Assembly: GCA_008729055.1 (NCBI GenBank)
Contig: SDUX01000001.1
Span: 1,054,001-1,118,000, forward strand
From: Pyropia haitanensis
Taxonomy: Eukaryota > Rhodophyta > Bangiophyceae > Bangiales > Bangiaceae
Reading direction: 5' to 3'
DNA length: 64,000 nt
Shown here: in pieces, positions 25,770 to 38,235 of the stretch
How positions within the stretch are numbered: the stretch's first letter is position 1
Layout of the letters: the number at the start of each line of letters is the position of its first letter
Notes under the pieces: model-generated
The model's database searches: none
What the model was told of the DNA's origin: nothing
What the model saw: only the letters and a program-made list of their open reading frames with translations
Program-made: the position numbers and the translations under genes

Positions 25770-28472
25770 TCACTCGTCGTCCCCCTCCGACGACTCGTCC
25801 GTCGAGCCCGGCATGTGGAGCACCTCAAACTCGACAGACTCGGCGTCGTCGTCGTCGTCGTCATGGTCGTCGGCGGCGGCGTCCCCCCCACCCGTCCCAC
25901 CCCCTTTCCGCCCCTTCCCGCCGCCCTCGCCACCCCCCGCCCGTCCCTCCTTCCTCCTCCTCCCCGCCGCCTTGACACGCCCCCCCCCACACCCTCCCTC
26001 CCCCCTCCCCCCTCCCTTCCACCGCGTCTCCCCATCCAGCGGCAGCACCTCCCAGTCCCCATCCTCATACTCGATGCGGTACGAGCGGGAGGCGGGCAGG
26101 TAGGCCGTCACGCGCCCCGTATACCAGCCGTCATCCCACCGCACGCGGATGGTCGCGCCGACCTTGTCCGCCGCCCGCTCCCGCGGCGACTCGAGCAGCA
26201 CCCGGTACGCGAGCGTAGACGGCGACAGCGGCGGCGAGTCCGTCTCTACCGGCGGCCGCCGCCGCGGCGCCGGCGGCGGCGGCGCCACCGGCACCGCCGC
26301 GCCGCCGCCGCTGCCACCGTCGCCGTCACCGCCGGCGGGCCCGTGCGCCGCCACCGCCGCTGCCGCCGCGGCCGCCTCCCCCGACGGCCGCCGGCGGCAC
26401 GGCCGCGGCGGCACGTCGTCCAGCGGCAGGTGCTCCACGTCGCCATCGTCATAGACGACGCGGTAGCGGCGGGTGGACGGCTCGTAGCGGGTGATGGTGC
26501 CCTGGTACCACCGCGCGTTGTCCCACCGCACCGACACGCGGGTGCCGTAGCGGCGCATCCGGTCGGGGTGGGCGTCGAGCCAGCCGCGGCACACGGCTGA
26601 CCCGCAGCGGCACGCGTACGCGCCGCCATCCCGCGGCGCACCATCGTAGAACCGGTAGTCGTAGGTCAGCTCGGCGCCCGCCGCGACCGGCTCGAGCGTA
26701 AAGATGCCGACGCGCATCTCGCCGGTCGCGGCGTCGAGCCACTTTTGGGCCGTACAGTTGGGCGCGCACGACGAGTTGATGAACCGCGACGCGTTGGCCC
26801 GGTACCGCGCGTCAATGATCTGCCCCGGCCGCACCTCCATCAGGTAGCAGTGCCGCTCGCCCGCCGCGCGCTCCGCCGCGTGCCGCGCCGCGGCGGCGGC
26901 CTCGTCGAGCACGTCCCCCGCGTACTCGGCGATGAAGGTGCCCGCCGGGAGCGCCTCCTCAGACCGCAGCGCCCAGTCCCGCGCCGCGTCGCCCGTGTAA
27001 AAGGGGCTGATGCGCGGCGCGGCGCGCGACTGGAAGGGCGTGTTGGTGCACGCGCTGCCGACGGGGCACGACGCGCGGTCGCACGCAATCCAGCTCACCC
27101 GGTTGAGGCACCCTTCCCCACACACGCCGCCGCCGACGGGCGGCTCGTCGGCCGAGCCACAGCCGGGGGAGGCGCGCGGCCGCCGGGCGGCCGCGCGCGC
27201 CGACACACGCGTGGGGGGGGGGGCGCCGCTGCTGGTACTGCCGCCACCGCTGCCGTCGCCGCCTCTGCCGCCATCGCCGCCACCGCCGTCCCCCCCGGTG
27301 GTCCCAGCGGGCCCCCCCGCCGTGGCGGCGGGCGTCCCCGACCCCGCCGCCGCAGCCGAGCACGACGCCGCCGCCGTCGCCGCCGCTGCCGTTGCCGACG
27401 CCTCTGCTGCCGCCGCCGCCGCGCCCGGCAGCGGCACACAGTTACACACCTGAATATCCGAGGCGGGCAGCCGCCGTGGCCGGCCGGGGTGGTCGGGCGG
27501 CCACACCGAGCGGCGGACGTGCTCGTACTTTGGCACCGGGAGGGCAGCGGCGCCGCGGCCACGGCGGCCGGTGCCGCCCGCGGCGGGGCGTTGGCGACGG
27601 CGGGCCGCCGGCCGGGGGGGGGTGCCGTTGGCCACCGCAGGGGGGTCTGCGGGTGCCGCCGCCGCCGCTGCCGCCTCTGCCGCTGCCGCCTCTGCCGCCG
27701 CCGTCTGCGCCGCGGCAGACACGGCGGCCGCCGCGAGTCGGCCCGACACTCGCTTGTCGCCAGCTTGCGGGGGCGTCTGCCCCCCCAGCGGGGACACCCC
27801 CGACGCGAGCTCTCCCCCCGAAGACCCGCGACGGGTGCGCTTGCGGGCGGGCCCACGAGCGGCGGCGCGCGCCCCGTTGCCGGCTGCCGCCGCCGCCCCC
27901 GCAGCCGCGGCCGCCGCCGCGGGTGCCCCCCCCCACAGCATCGCCGCCGTGGACGCGGCGGCGGCGAGGCTCCCCACGGCGGCGGCCCCTCCCCCCCCCC
28001 CCCCCAGCTGTGGGAGACGGCGCCCACCACCCGTCTGGGCGGCCAGCCCAGCCCACCGGGTCCGCTACCGCCGCGAGCGCCTGCGCCAGCGCGGCGGCCA
28101 GCCGTGGGCGGCCGCGGGCGCCCTCGTCGAGCCGCCGCCGGAGACCGTCCCCCCAGCTGAGCCCCCGCCCCGCGGCGGGCCACGCCACCTCGGCGGTGCC
28201 GAAAAACTGCACGCACACCCGCACGCCGCCACCCGTCGCGCCGCGCGGGCGGGCGGCCTTGAAGCGGCCGCCGTCCGCGACGCGCGGCGGGACAACCTGC
28301 ACCGGCCAGTCGGGGTGGCCGCGGAAGCGCATCCACCCGATACCCGCCGCGGCGGCGGCGGCCAGCCCAGACCGGCGGCCGGCGATAACCCCCGGCACGC
28401 CCGTCGTCGCAGCAAACGCGGCGGCAGCAGCAAAAGCAGCGGCGGACGCGGCGGCAGAGGGGGACGCAGCGC

Positions 28473-28508
<36 letters not shown>

Positions 28509-28546
28509 TGCCGCCGCCACCACCACCGCCACCACCGCCGCCGCCA

Positions 28547-28581
<35 letters not shown>

Positions 28582-29202
28582 ACCGCTGCCGACGCCACCC
28601 CCGGGGGTGCCCCACGGCGTGGGGGTGCCGCGGAGCCCCCACCCGTCGGGCGCCGACCACCAGCCCGCCTGGACCGACCGGCCGCGGCTGCGCAGCAGCC
28701 CCACCGCCTCGGCAATGGCGAGCCGAAACGCCGGCCGCCGGTACTGCCACGCCAGGTTGGCCGCGAGGCCGTCCTCCCACGACAGCGAGTCGGGCGAGAG
28801 CGCAACGGCGGCCACCTCGCGGGTGCCCAAGCACATGACCCCCAGCGTGGTGGTGGGAGCCGCCACCGCCGCCGCCGCCGCCGCCGCCACCGCCGCCGCC
28901 GACCCCGCCGCCGCCGACCCAGCCTCCGCCGCCTCCGCTCCCGCCTCCGCCGCCGCCGCCGCCGTCGCCGCCGCCGCGGCCGCCGCCGCGGCCGGCGCAC
29001 CTCTGACCGCCACGGCAGAGGTGGTGGCGGCAGCAGCGGCGGCGAGCAGCCGCTCCCCCACCCCCGGCAGGTGCCCATACGCCGCGGCGGCGTACGCCGG
29101 CGGCATCACCTGCACGGGCCACCACGGGTGCCCCCGGACGCGCGCCCAGCGCAGCCGCAGCGCCACGCCGCGGGCGGCGGTGGCGGCCAGCGCCGCCGCC
29201 AT
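25770..29202 (-). CDS. NSD/ASH1-like histone lysine methyltransferase with two PWWP and two Tudor-like modules
   Basis: From the ATG at 29202 the order is: PWWP 1 (RGHPWWPVQV near 29115-29140), a long Gly-rich linker encoded by CCG/CCA triplets, PWWP 2 (RGHPDWPVQV near 28300-28335), a Lys/Arg-rich spacer, a Cys-rich AWS region (CNCVPL; CGEGCLNRVSWIACD near 27050-27130), SET (EYAGDVLDE, then RFINSSCAPNC and ELTYDYRFYD), post-SET CRCGSAVCRGW, two Tudor-like repeats (VRWDNARWYQG...YDDGDVEHLP and VRWDDGWYTG...YEDGDWEVLP), and an acidic tail. AWS-SET-postSET with PWWP predicts H3K36 methylation. The frame changes once, at a 15-base C-run (27991-28005), which is either a length error or a small intron. 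The total is about 1,140 codons. Confidence 0.85.
28478..28592. repeat. CCG/CCA triplet tract in the methyltransferase linker
   Basis: Uninterrupted CCG, CCA and ACC triplets encode about 38 glycines on the minus strand between the two PWWP domains. The tract stays in phase. Confidence 0.8.
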
Positions 29203-29708
29203 CGCCGCCACCGCCGCCGTCTCCGCGTCAATGGACAGCAGGGGGACGCCCGCCGCGACCCGCGGGGGGGGGGGACACCCCCGCGGCGGGCCACCGCCAC
29301 CACCCCGACGGCGGGGGCGGCGGCCGCCGCCACCCGCGCGCGGGCGGGTGTGGCGCCAACCGTGGGCGCGCCGCCGCCGCCACCGCCGCTACCGCCACCG
29401 CCGCCGCCGCCGCTGCCGCCACCACCTTCATCGCCGCCGCTGCCGCCGCCGTCGACGTCGCCGCCACGACGTGCGCTGCGCCTCGGCTCGACGGGGCCCC
29501 CACCGGCGGGCGCCCCCCCCCCAGCGGGTGCCCCCTCCGCCGTCGTCCCCCCTACCGCCACCCCACCCGCCGTCACCCCCCCCGGCGGTGTCGTGCGACC
29601 GCCCGCCCCCCCCCCCCCATCCCCCCCCCCCCGCCGCCCCCCCCCCCCATCCCCCCCCCCCCGCCGTCGCCCCCCCCCCCGTCGCCGCCGCCGCCGCCGC
29701 CGCCACCC

Positions 29709-29759
<51 letters not shown>

Positions 29760-30562
29760 CCGCCGGTGCGGCGGCGGTCACCACCTCTGCCGCCGCGACG
29801 GCGGCGGCCTCGGCGGCGGCGAGCAGCCCCGCACGCGCCGCCGGCGGCGGCGGGGACGCCCGCAACGGCGGCGGCGGGGACTCCCACGGCGCCGCCGCGC
29901 CCGACGGGCCGGCGGGGAGGGAGAAGCGGGCGGCGGCGCCCCGCGGGGGGCGCCGCCAGGACGGTGCGGAGGGCGCGCCCATGCGTGGGGAGCGCCCCCC
30001 ACACGCCCGTGGTGCGCGGGGGGGGGGGGGGGGGGGGGGGAGGGGTAGGGGAAGAGGGAAGGCGTGGAAAAAAAAAAAAGGAAAAGGGGGGGGAGGAAAG
30101 TGGCGGCGTAGGTAGTCGTGGGCGGCCGGAGAGTAGGGCGGAAGGGGAGGGGAAGAGGCACAAGCGGGGGGGGGGGCAGCAAGGAACGAGGCAACGAAAA
30201 GCGAATGGGTCAGGGGGGGCGGGGGGGGGGGGGGGGGGGGGGAAGGACGGGCGGCCGCAGCCGTCTGGCCGCCAAGCGCGCGCCACCGCTCAGCGCGGCG
30301 GCCGCGGCCGGCAACGGGGGCACACGCGGGCGGGCGCGCGGCGCATGGGGGGCGCGCCCACGCGTGCCGCCGCCGCGCGGCGCAGCCGCCGCCGGGGAAA
30401 AACCCAACGGGAAAAAGGGGGGGATGGGGGGGGGGGGGGGGGGACGCGAGGGGGAAGCGGCCGCGGCACGCCACCGCCGCGACGGCCGCGGCCGGCGAGT
30501 GCCGCCGCCGCCGCCGCCTGGCGGAGCGCCGCGGGGTGGGCGGCGGCGGCCGCCGCGGGGGT

Positions 30563-30597
<35 letters not shown>

Positions 30598-31661
30598 GGG
30601 CCGCGGCGGCGCGCGCCGCGGCGCGCGGTGGCCGGCCGGCCGGCGGCGGCCGCAACGGCGGCGGGCGGCGGCGGCGGCGGCTGGCCACGGCGACGGGGGG
30701 GGGGGGAGCGCCGGTGGGGGGGGGGTGGGGGGGGGAGGGGCCAATGCGGACGGGGAAGCGCGAGGGGGGTGGAGTAGGGTGGGGGGGGGGGGGGGGGGGG
30801 TGGGTGGTGGGGGGGGGAGGGGCCAATGCGGACGGGGAAGCACGAGGGGGGTGGGGTAGGGTGGGGGGGGGGGGGGGTGGGGGTGGGTGGTGGGGGGGGG
30901 GGGAAGCCGACCGCGCCGAGCCGCCCGCCTGGTGGCGGCGGCGAGCCCGCGACTGCCGGCCGCGGCCGCCGCGGCCGCCCGCGTGGCCGACGCGGGCGGC
31001 AACGCCGCGACGGACGACGCGTGGGGGGAGCGGGTCGCTCGGTAGGGGCGGCGCAGACCGGCGCCGCAGGCGGCCGACGCGGTGGGGGGGGGGGGGGGGG
31101 GGGGGTAGGCGGACGGGGCCGCTCGCCGCCGCGGCGGGCCGCGCGCCCCAATTTGAACGCGGACGCTGGCGGGGGCGGGGGGGGGGGGGGGGCGGCGGTG
31201 GGGGGGGGGGGGGACCGCCGGTCGGCCACGGCGGGGCGGCGGTGGGGATGCGCCTCGCATTCAAAAAAAAAAAAAAGACACGCAGAAACACACGAGAAAC
31301 AGGACCGCAGGGGGGGGGGGGGGGGGGGGGGGAGCCGCGGCTGGGGGGTGCCGGCCCGACGGCCGCCGCGTCGATCCGACCATGGCCCAGCAGCCGTGGC
31401 GCCGCGCCCGCCGCCGCGCCACGGCCACGCCCCAGCTCTTTTGCTTTTTTTTTTTCTTTCTTGACCCGCCCGCCGCGCCGCGGCGGCGACGGCCGACGCG
31501 CGCCGCGACGGCGGGCGCCCATTCCCCACCGACCGCCGCCGCTGCCGTCCCGCTCGCTGTCGGTCCCGACGGCGGCCATCCCCCCCCCGCCGGCCGCCGC
31601 GCCGTCCGCGCCCGTCCCCGCGGGCGGGGGCGTCGGCGCGGCGCCGCCGCCCGTGGGGCGG

Positions 31662-31698
<37 letters not shown>

Positions 31699-33949
31699 TG
31701 CCGCCGTGACGGTGGCGGCTGGGGTGGTGGCGGCCGCCGGGGGGGGCGCCCGCGTGGCGGCGTCGTGGCGGCCGTTTGGGGGCGGCGCGCCGCCAATGGC
31801 GGGGGGGGGGGGGGGGGGGGGAAGGACGGCCAGAGGTGGGGGGGGGGAGGGGGGGGGGAGGGGGGGGGGGGTGGCCGTGGCCACCGGCGGTGGCGGCGGC
31901 GCGCCACGGCGCCAGGTTGGGAGGTGCCGCCCACGGCGTCGCCGTGGGGGGGGGGGGGGCGATGCGCACCGCTCGGACCGCCGCGGCCGCCGGTGCGGCC
32001 CCGCGCCGCCACCGCCGCCGCCGCCGCCGTCACGGCTGGCGGGGACAGCCGCCGCCGCCGCCGCCGCGTGGGGCCGCCGGCCTGCCGCGGCGCACAGCCC
32101 GCCGCGTGCGGCAGCGGCGGCGCCCCCCCCCGCGTCCCGCGGCTGGGGGCGTGGACCGATTTGGGGGGGGGGGCCCGCGTCGGCGCCTGCCGCGGGGGCG
32201 TGGCGGCCGCCGCGCCGCCGCGGCGCCGCCGCGCCGCCGCCCCCCGCCGCGTCTGCCCAGTGTGCGCGGGCGGTGGGTTTTTCCCTGGTGGGGGGAGGGC
32301 GGCGGTGCCGCCACGGGGAGTGGCGGCAGGGGAGCGCAGCGGAGGTTGGGAGTGGGGGTGGGCGCCGCGTGCTCCCCATCCCCGTCCGTGTCCCCCCCGC
32401 TGCGTCGGTCACCTCGCGCGCGGCGGGCGGCCGCAACGGTGGAGAAAACCGGTACAGGCACGGCCACGGACGAGGGGAGTAGACTCGCCATTTGGGTGCG
32501 ACGCTGCCGCCGCGCCGCCCTGGCCGACGAGCGTCCCGCCGGCGTGAGGGCCGTCCGCGTCGCCACAGACGGCAAGGGCCGCGGCCGGCCGCCGGCCGCC
32601 ACGGCCGCCGGGCCACCACCCGCCGCCACACCGCCGCCGCCACCGCCCGCCGCCGCCGTCGCCGCCGTCGTGGCGGCCGCCGTCGCGGGTGGCGGGCGCG
32701 GCCGCCCATCCACGCCGCGCCACACGTCGTGGAGCGCGGTGCCTGCCTCGACGCGGCGGCACCGCGTGGCGGGGGGCGGGACGCCAGCGGCGCCGACGTG
32801 GACGGCGGCTCGGCCAGCGCAGGGGGGCGTGACCCCGTGCCCGCGCCGCCTCCCCGCGGTCGTGGCGGATGGAGTGGTGGCGCTGGTGTGGGCGCTCGCG
32901 GAGGGGGCGACGACACCGACGGCGATGGGGTGAGGAGGGGGGGGGGGGGAGGGCGCCGCGGCGACGGACGAGGCGCGAGGGGTGGGCTCGCTGGCCTGCG
33001 CGAGACCGTCCGCGGTCCCCAACTACCCAAGGTTGACGCGCCCCGACTCCGCCCCCCACCCCACTCCGTCCACCCCTTGCCCCCCGCCCCGCCCCGCACC
33101 GCAAGTCCTTCACACAACCGGACACGCCGCCGACGCCGCCTCACCCCGCGGCGGCATCTGCGCCACCGACAGCGCGCACCGCCCTCCGCAGAGCATCCCA
33201 TCCAGCCACCCCCCACCCCCCCCCAAAACCCCGCCCCCCGCCGCGCCGCCGCCCAACCTCCACGCCCGTAACCCACCCCACACACCCCACCGCCCCGCAC
33301 CAGTCCCGCGCCCATCCGTCCCGTACGTGCCACCCGGCCACCTCCCCATCGTCCCGCCCACACGTGGCGCGCATGGCGCACGTGGGCGCGGCAAGCGGGT
33401 GGGGACCCAGACGCCGCCGCGGCCGCGGCGGCCTCCCGCACCGCCACCGCCACCGCCACCACCGGCACCCCTGGCACCCGCCCCGCACGGACGGCCAGTG
33501 CCGCGGCGCGCCGCAGGCAGCCCCCATCGATGCGACACGGGAGCGAGGCGCACGCCGCGAGGGAGCGGGCGCGGTCGGTGCAGTCGGGGCCCGCCCCCCC
33601 AGTCGCCCCCACCCCCTGCACGCACCGCCGGGGCCGCACGACGGTGCGGCGGCAGACGGCGAGGCGCCAAACGCCGCGCCGGCCCCGTCCGCTGCCGACC
33701 CCTCTGACGGCCACTCGCCGCCGCCGCGGCTGTCGCCGCCACCGTCCCAGCTGCCGACAAGCGCACCGCCGCCGCCGCCGTCGCCAGCGGCCGCGGGCCC
33801 CTCTCGGTCACTGCCAACGCGCAGCATGGCCGTCACCTTCACCAGCGCCACGTCCAGCGACCCCGCCCGGTGGGTCCGTCGCGGCGGCGGTGGCCAGGTC
33901 CCCGCACCCCACCCCCGCCCCCGCGCCTGGTGCCAGTAGCGCCGCCCGA
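29203..33949. other. 4.7-kb poly-G-rich non-coding block
   Basis: The plus strand carries dozens of G-runs of 8-26 bases between 30010 and 32000, with short A-runs (30068-30079, 31263-31275) and one T-rich patch (31439-31459). Long open frames on both strands consist only of Gly, Pro, Arg and Ala, and I recognise no domain. The plus strand is C-rich from 29570 to 29670 and again from 33010 to 33330. I regard the block as non-coding, or as very long UTR of the methyltransferase gene. Confidence 0.6.
30741..30904. repeat. 82-bp tandem repeat, two copies
   Basis: CCAATGCGGACGGGGAAGC occurs at 30741 and 30823, each followed by ACGAGGGGGGTGG-like sequence, TAGGGT and a long G-run. Confidence 0.8.
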
Positions 33950-34801
33950 TCATGACAGCGTGTATGGATGTGACGCCTTGACGCCGCCAAACACCAAAGG
34001 ATAGCCGACGTACAAGTTGTACAGCGACTCGCCGTACATCCGCTTCAGCTCTGATCGCATGGATACCATCACGTGCGAGGCCGCGGTCGAAGCCAGAAAG
34101 CCGGCGATATTGCAGACTGGAGCGAGGAGCGGAACCAGCCACGACCACCCCTCGCCGCACTGGCAACGAGCACAAACGCGGGGGCACCCGGGAGACCATG
34201 GTGGGAAGACAAGCCGTGACCGCCACCCGCCATCGAGGACCGCGTCCCGGCGCTGCTGTGGACAAAAAAGAGCGACAACGTCAGAAGAACCCGCACAAAC
34301 AAGGAGGTCGGCAACCAGCACGACACGAGGGCGTTGCACCCCAAGCACGACCGACAGGACGCCCAGGCCCGGAGAACAGCACCGACAGAAAGGAGGGGGT
34401 GTTCCTGCGGGGTTGGGGCGGGGGGCGCCGCAGGTAGGAAGAGCGGAACGGGAGGAGCGGGGAGAGCAGTGTGGGGAATCGAAACGGACAGATTCCCCGA
34501 TCCTGTGCCTCGCAACTATCCCCAGCCTTGTGGGATCGCTCAGCGCAACTGTGCCACCTGTGCCCCCTCTTTGCATCTTGACTCTACCCGCTCTCCTTTC
34601 GCTGACCCCCCGATACTTCTGTCCAACCACAGCGGTCGGATCAAACCTCTCCCCAATCAGAGCGATCGGATCCCCACGAGATGCGCGTTCAACACTGACC
34701 ATGCTGATGCGGAGCCGGCTTGGCACGCGCGGTCTCTTGCCCCTTCGTCGCGGGCAGAGAGCGGCCGTACCCACAATCCCGCCACCAGCATTTGCTCCAA
34801 T
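33950..34801 (-). other. Candidate exons downstream of TAPT1
   Basis: Two in-phase minus-strand exon candidates lie here. One is 34700-34801, preceded by a pyrimidine-rich acceptor (CTTCTTGCCGCGCAG) and ending at ATG|GTCAGT. The other is 33950-34255, preceded by CTCTTTTTTGTCCACAG. The second encodes a hydrophobic stretch (VPLLAPVCNIAGFLAST) and SELKRMYGESLYNLYVGYPL before a stop. Both start in phase 0, as does a CAG|GTGGGT donor in the TAPT1 frame near 35160. They may therefore be alternative 3' exons of TAPT1 or a separate gene. No family was recognised. Confidence 0.3.
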
Positions 34802-35050
34802 CTGCGCGGCAAGAAGAATAGAGAGTGGCGGGGGAAGGAGGCGGTGACAGTGGGGGACGTGGCAACCGCAACGGCAGCGAAAGTGTGACGAGGTAAGGGC
34901 GCGGTGGAGAGGGCGTGTCGGGGAGGAGACGCGGCGGGGAGAGTACCCCGCGTCCTCTGCTCGACCGCCGGCCGGTGGGCCGCAGCTCTTCCGGCGGGCG
35001 GGAGGCGGTCACGGCGGTCGTATGCAATAAAAAGACGCCACAACAGCTGT

Positions 35051-36441
35051 TCACTTGTGCCAGCCTTGGCCAAAGAGGCCATCGGCACCCCCACCCCCGC
35101 CCCCCCCCCCGCCTCGCCCTCCCCCCGCTCCCCCGCCGCCCACCAGGTCGTAGCGACCCACCTGGGAGAGCGTGTGGAACCAGTCTTGCTGGTTCCGGTC
35201 GTCGTGCCCCGCCCACTCCCCGCGGCGCTCCGCGTACGCACGGAGCCGGCGGGCGGCGTGGCCCGCCAGCGCGGTCGACGCGGCCAGCTTGACCGCCACC
35301 GCAGCAGCCCAGGCGGCGGCCGCCGCCGCGGGCGGCGCCCCAACGACGGAGCGCCCGACCATCCGGACGGCGAGCGCCGCCAGCGGCAGCGCCACAAAGC
35401 CGGTGCGCTTGGCGGCGGCCGAGCCGCCGACGCGGCCAAAGCCCGCGGCCGCGCGGAGGCCGTTGGTGAGGACTCGCACCGGGGCGGTCGCCGCCTCGGA
35501 CGGGGGGGGAGGGGGGACGGCCGAGACCGCTGCCGGTGCCGCCGCGGGCGCCAGCGTCGGCGTCGGAGCAGGCGACCGGCGCGGGGACGGCGCGGGCGAC
35601 CGTGGCGCCGACGACGACAGGCCGCCGGCGGCCGTGCGCGGCCCCGCCGCCGACACCGTCACCGCTGCCGTCGCCGCCGCCACAGCAGGACCGGCCCGCA
35701 TCGGCGGCGGGGGCAACGGCACCCCTCCGCCCGTGCTCTCCCCGGCAAGCAGGTCCGACGACAGCACCAGCGAAAAGTGGCGATACACGTTGTGCGGCAC
35801 CCGGTTGAACTTGGCCACAAACGCGTGCTTGACCCAGTCGACCACGCACTCACAGGCGCCCATAATAACCCACACCCGCAGCAGCCGCCCATCGCCTTGG
35901 GTGTAGACGAGCATCGAGCCGAGGAACACCGACAGCTGGAACCGCTCGACCGCGTCGGCGCAGCTAATCTGAAAGATGTGGGGCACCTTGTACGCCTTGA
36001 AGACCGACCCCTTGAGCTCCACAAAGTTGTTGCTAATCAGCAGCGTCAGCAGCGCACTGTTGGCCGTGTTGATCGCCACGTTGAGGGTGACGACCCAGGT
36101 CAGGAGGAGCAGCGCGTGGACGTGCAGGTACACGAGCGCGAGTGCGTAGTCGACGCCAAAGCGGGCGGCCAGGCCGACGCCCCGCCATGCGCGGTGCCGA
36201 CGCTGCCGCCGCCACGACCGCCGGTCCGCGGCGGGGTCAGGCGCGGGACGGGGAGTGGGGGTGGGGGTGGGCGGCGGAGAGCGCTCGAATGGTCGACCAC
36301 GTTCCCCTGGAGGCGGGGGGAGGGACTGCCCGCGTGGGCAGTCATGGCGAGGTGGCACGGCTGTCGTAGGCGCTACGGGAAGCGGGGAACCCGGCGCAAC
36401 CGGACCGCCGCCGCCGCTGCCACCGCCATTGATTCGACCAC

Positions 36442-36472
<31 letters not shown>

Positions 36473-37693
36473 GCCGCCGTCGTCGCCATTGATACCACCG
36501 CCGCCCCCGCCTACAGTGGCCGCCGCGACAACGGCGGCGGTCGACTTGCGCCGCCGCAGCGCGCCTTGCCCGCCGCGACGCCGGCCGCGGCCGCCCCCGC
36601 CACCGCCCTCACCGCCGCCGCCGCCGCCACCCCCACGGCAACCGTCGCCGCCACCCCCGCCGCTGCCAACGCCGCCACCACCACTGCCGCCCCCCCCCCC
36701 GGCACCGCCACCACCACCACCGCCACCGCCATTCGCCGCTCCGTTGCGCACGCCGCGCGCCGCCACAGCCGCGACCGGGCCAGGCCACAGCGACGTTGTC
36801 GCGCGGGCGACGGTGGCCCCCTCCGCGGCGCCCTCCCCCCCCCCCCCCCCTCCCCCACCCTCAGGCACGCACGCGCCGCCCGCACTGTGGCTGACCACAG
36901 ACATGGATGGCGACAGCAGCAGCGCGTCGTCCGGGTCGGGGCCGCCGCTGCGGCCATCGAGCGGCGGGGTGGACCGCGACCGCGCGATCGGCGACACCGA
37001 CTGCCCGTCACGCGCCGCCGCCGACCGCCGCGCCGGCGACGCCACCGGCGCGACGGCCGCCCCCGCAGGCCGCACCGGCACTGGGGAGGCGACCGCGACG
37101 CCCCCAACGGGCAGGTCCGCGCGCGACGGCGGCGGCGGCGGCGGCTCGGCGAGGTGGAAGCTCACCGCCGACGCGGCGGTCCAGCCGAGCGAGTCGAGGA
37201 CGTCCACCCCAAACGAGCAGCAGAGGCGGTCGAAAATCTCCATCACGTTGAACACCACGTACAGCTTGATGACGCTCTGCCCGCGGATGCTGTGGTAGAC
37301 GCGCGAGATGTCCACGGCAAAGAGGGTGGCGGCGGTCGCGGCGAGCAGCGACAGGTGCACCACGTCGACGGCGGCGCCGACGACGCGCCGCGTGCGCGCC
37401 GCGGCGGCGCGACGGCGCGCGGCGGCCGACGGCGGCGGCGGCGGGGCGGGCCGCCAGCCGTGCCGCCGGCGGCCGAGGCGCGCCAGCGACGCGCCCACCG
37501 CCCGCGCCGCGGCGGCGGCGACCGCCGCCGCCGCCGCGGCGACGCGCAGCGGCAGGAGGGTAAAGACGGAGAGGAACTCATCGGCGCAGATGAGGACGCC
37601 CAGCGCGAGCAGGCGCTCCAGCTTGAGCGGCACCTGCACAAAGTTGTAGACGGCCCGCCGCTTGCCGGCGGCCGCCAGCGCCTCCTCCAGGCT

Positions 37694-37748
<55 letters not shown>

Positions 37749-38235
37749 ACGACGCCGCCGTCGCCACCGCCACCAGCGCCGCCTGCACCCCCACCCCCAC
37801 CCCCACCCCCACCCCCACCGCCACCGCCACCGCCACCGCCGCCGGTACCCCCCCCCCCCCCCCAGCCGCCGTCGTCGTCCCGCTCGCCCGCGTCGGCGCC
37901 AAACTGGTAGTACAGGAACCGGCGGAACGCGGCGGACCGCTCCGCACCCCCCCCCCCGCACCGGCACCCGCAGGCAGCGGCGCCGCCGCCGGCGGCGACC
38001 CGTCACGCCGCGGGGGCACGCCGCCGGGCAATGGCGACGGCGGCGGCGGCGGCGGCGGCGGCGACGGCAACGGCAGTGGCGGCGTCGGCGCCGTCGACGA
38101 CGGCCGCCGGCCGCGTGCGGGCAGGGGCGCCGCCGCCGCGGCCGCCGCCGCCGCCGCCGCGGCCGCCGCCGCCGCCGCCGCCGAGGCTGCCACGCCGCCC
38201 GTGCGCGCGCCCGCCGCGGCGGCGTCGGCGGCCAT
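35051..38235 (-). CDS. TAPT1: TAPT1-family multi-pass membrane protein
   Basis: Family members are multi-pass ER/Golgi proteins (DUF747; animal TAPT1, plant POD1, yeast Emp65). The hallmark blocks are RRAVYNFVQVPLKLERLL, DEFLSVFTLLPLRV, SIRGQSVIKLYVVFNVMEIF, DRLCCSFGVDVLDSLGW, ALALVYLHVHALLLLTWVV, NVAINTANSALLTLLISNNF, ELKGSVFKAYKVPHIFQISC, and CECVVDWVKHAFVAKFN. All are in one frame from about 37940 to the stop at 35051. The N-terminus from ATG 38235 is Ala/Gly/Pro-rich, and its frame joins the core only if an 11-base C-run (37947-37957) has a different length. A CCG-repeat Gly tract lies at 37690-37747. At roughly 1,060 codons it is twice the usual length because of Ser/Gly/Pro inserts between transmembrane segments. 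Confidence 0.88.
37690..37762. repeat. (CCG)n tract inside TAPT1
   Basis: About 20 CCG triplets encode poly-Gly on the minus strand. (CCACCC)n follows at 37790-37845. Both are prone to length change. Confidence 0.85.

Noticed and set aside
27095..30115. Plus-strand frames of 800-900 codons over the histone methyltransferase
   Set aside because: These are shadows of the minus-strand gene, whose PWWP, AWS, SET and Tudor-like motifs are unambiguous.
29428..33714. Several open frames of 500-900 codons in the G-run block
   Set aside because: They consist of Gly, Pro, Arg and Ala only, overlap one another on both strands, and depend on poly-G runs. No motif could be found.
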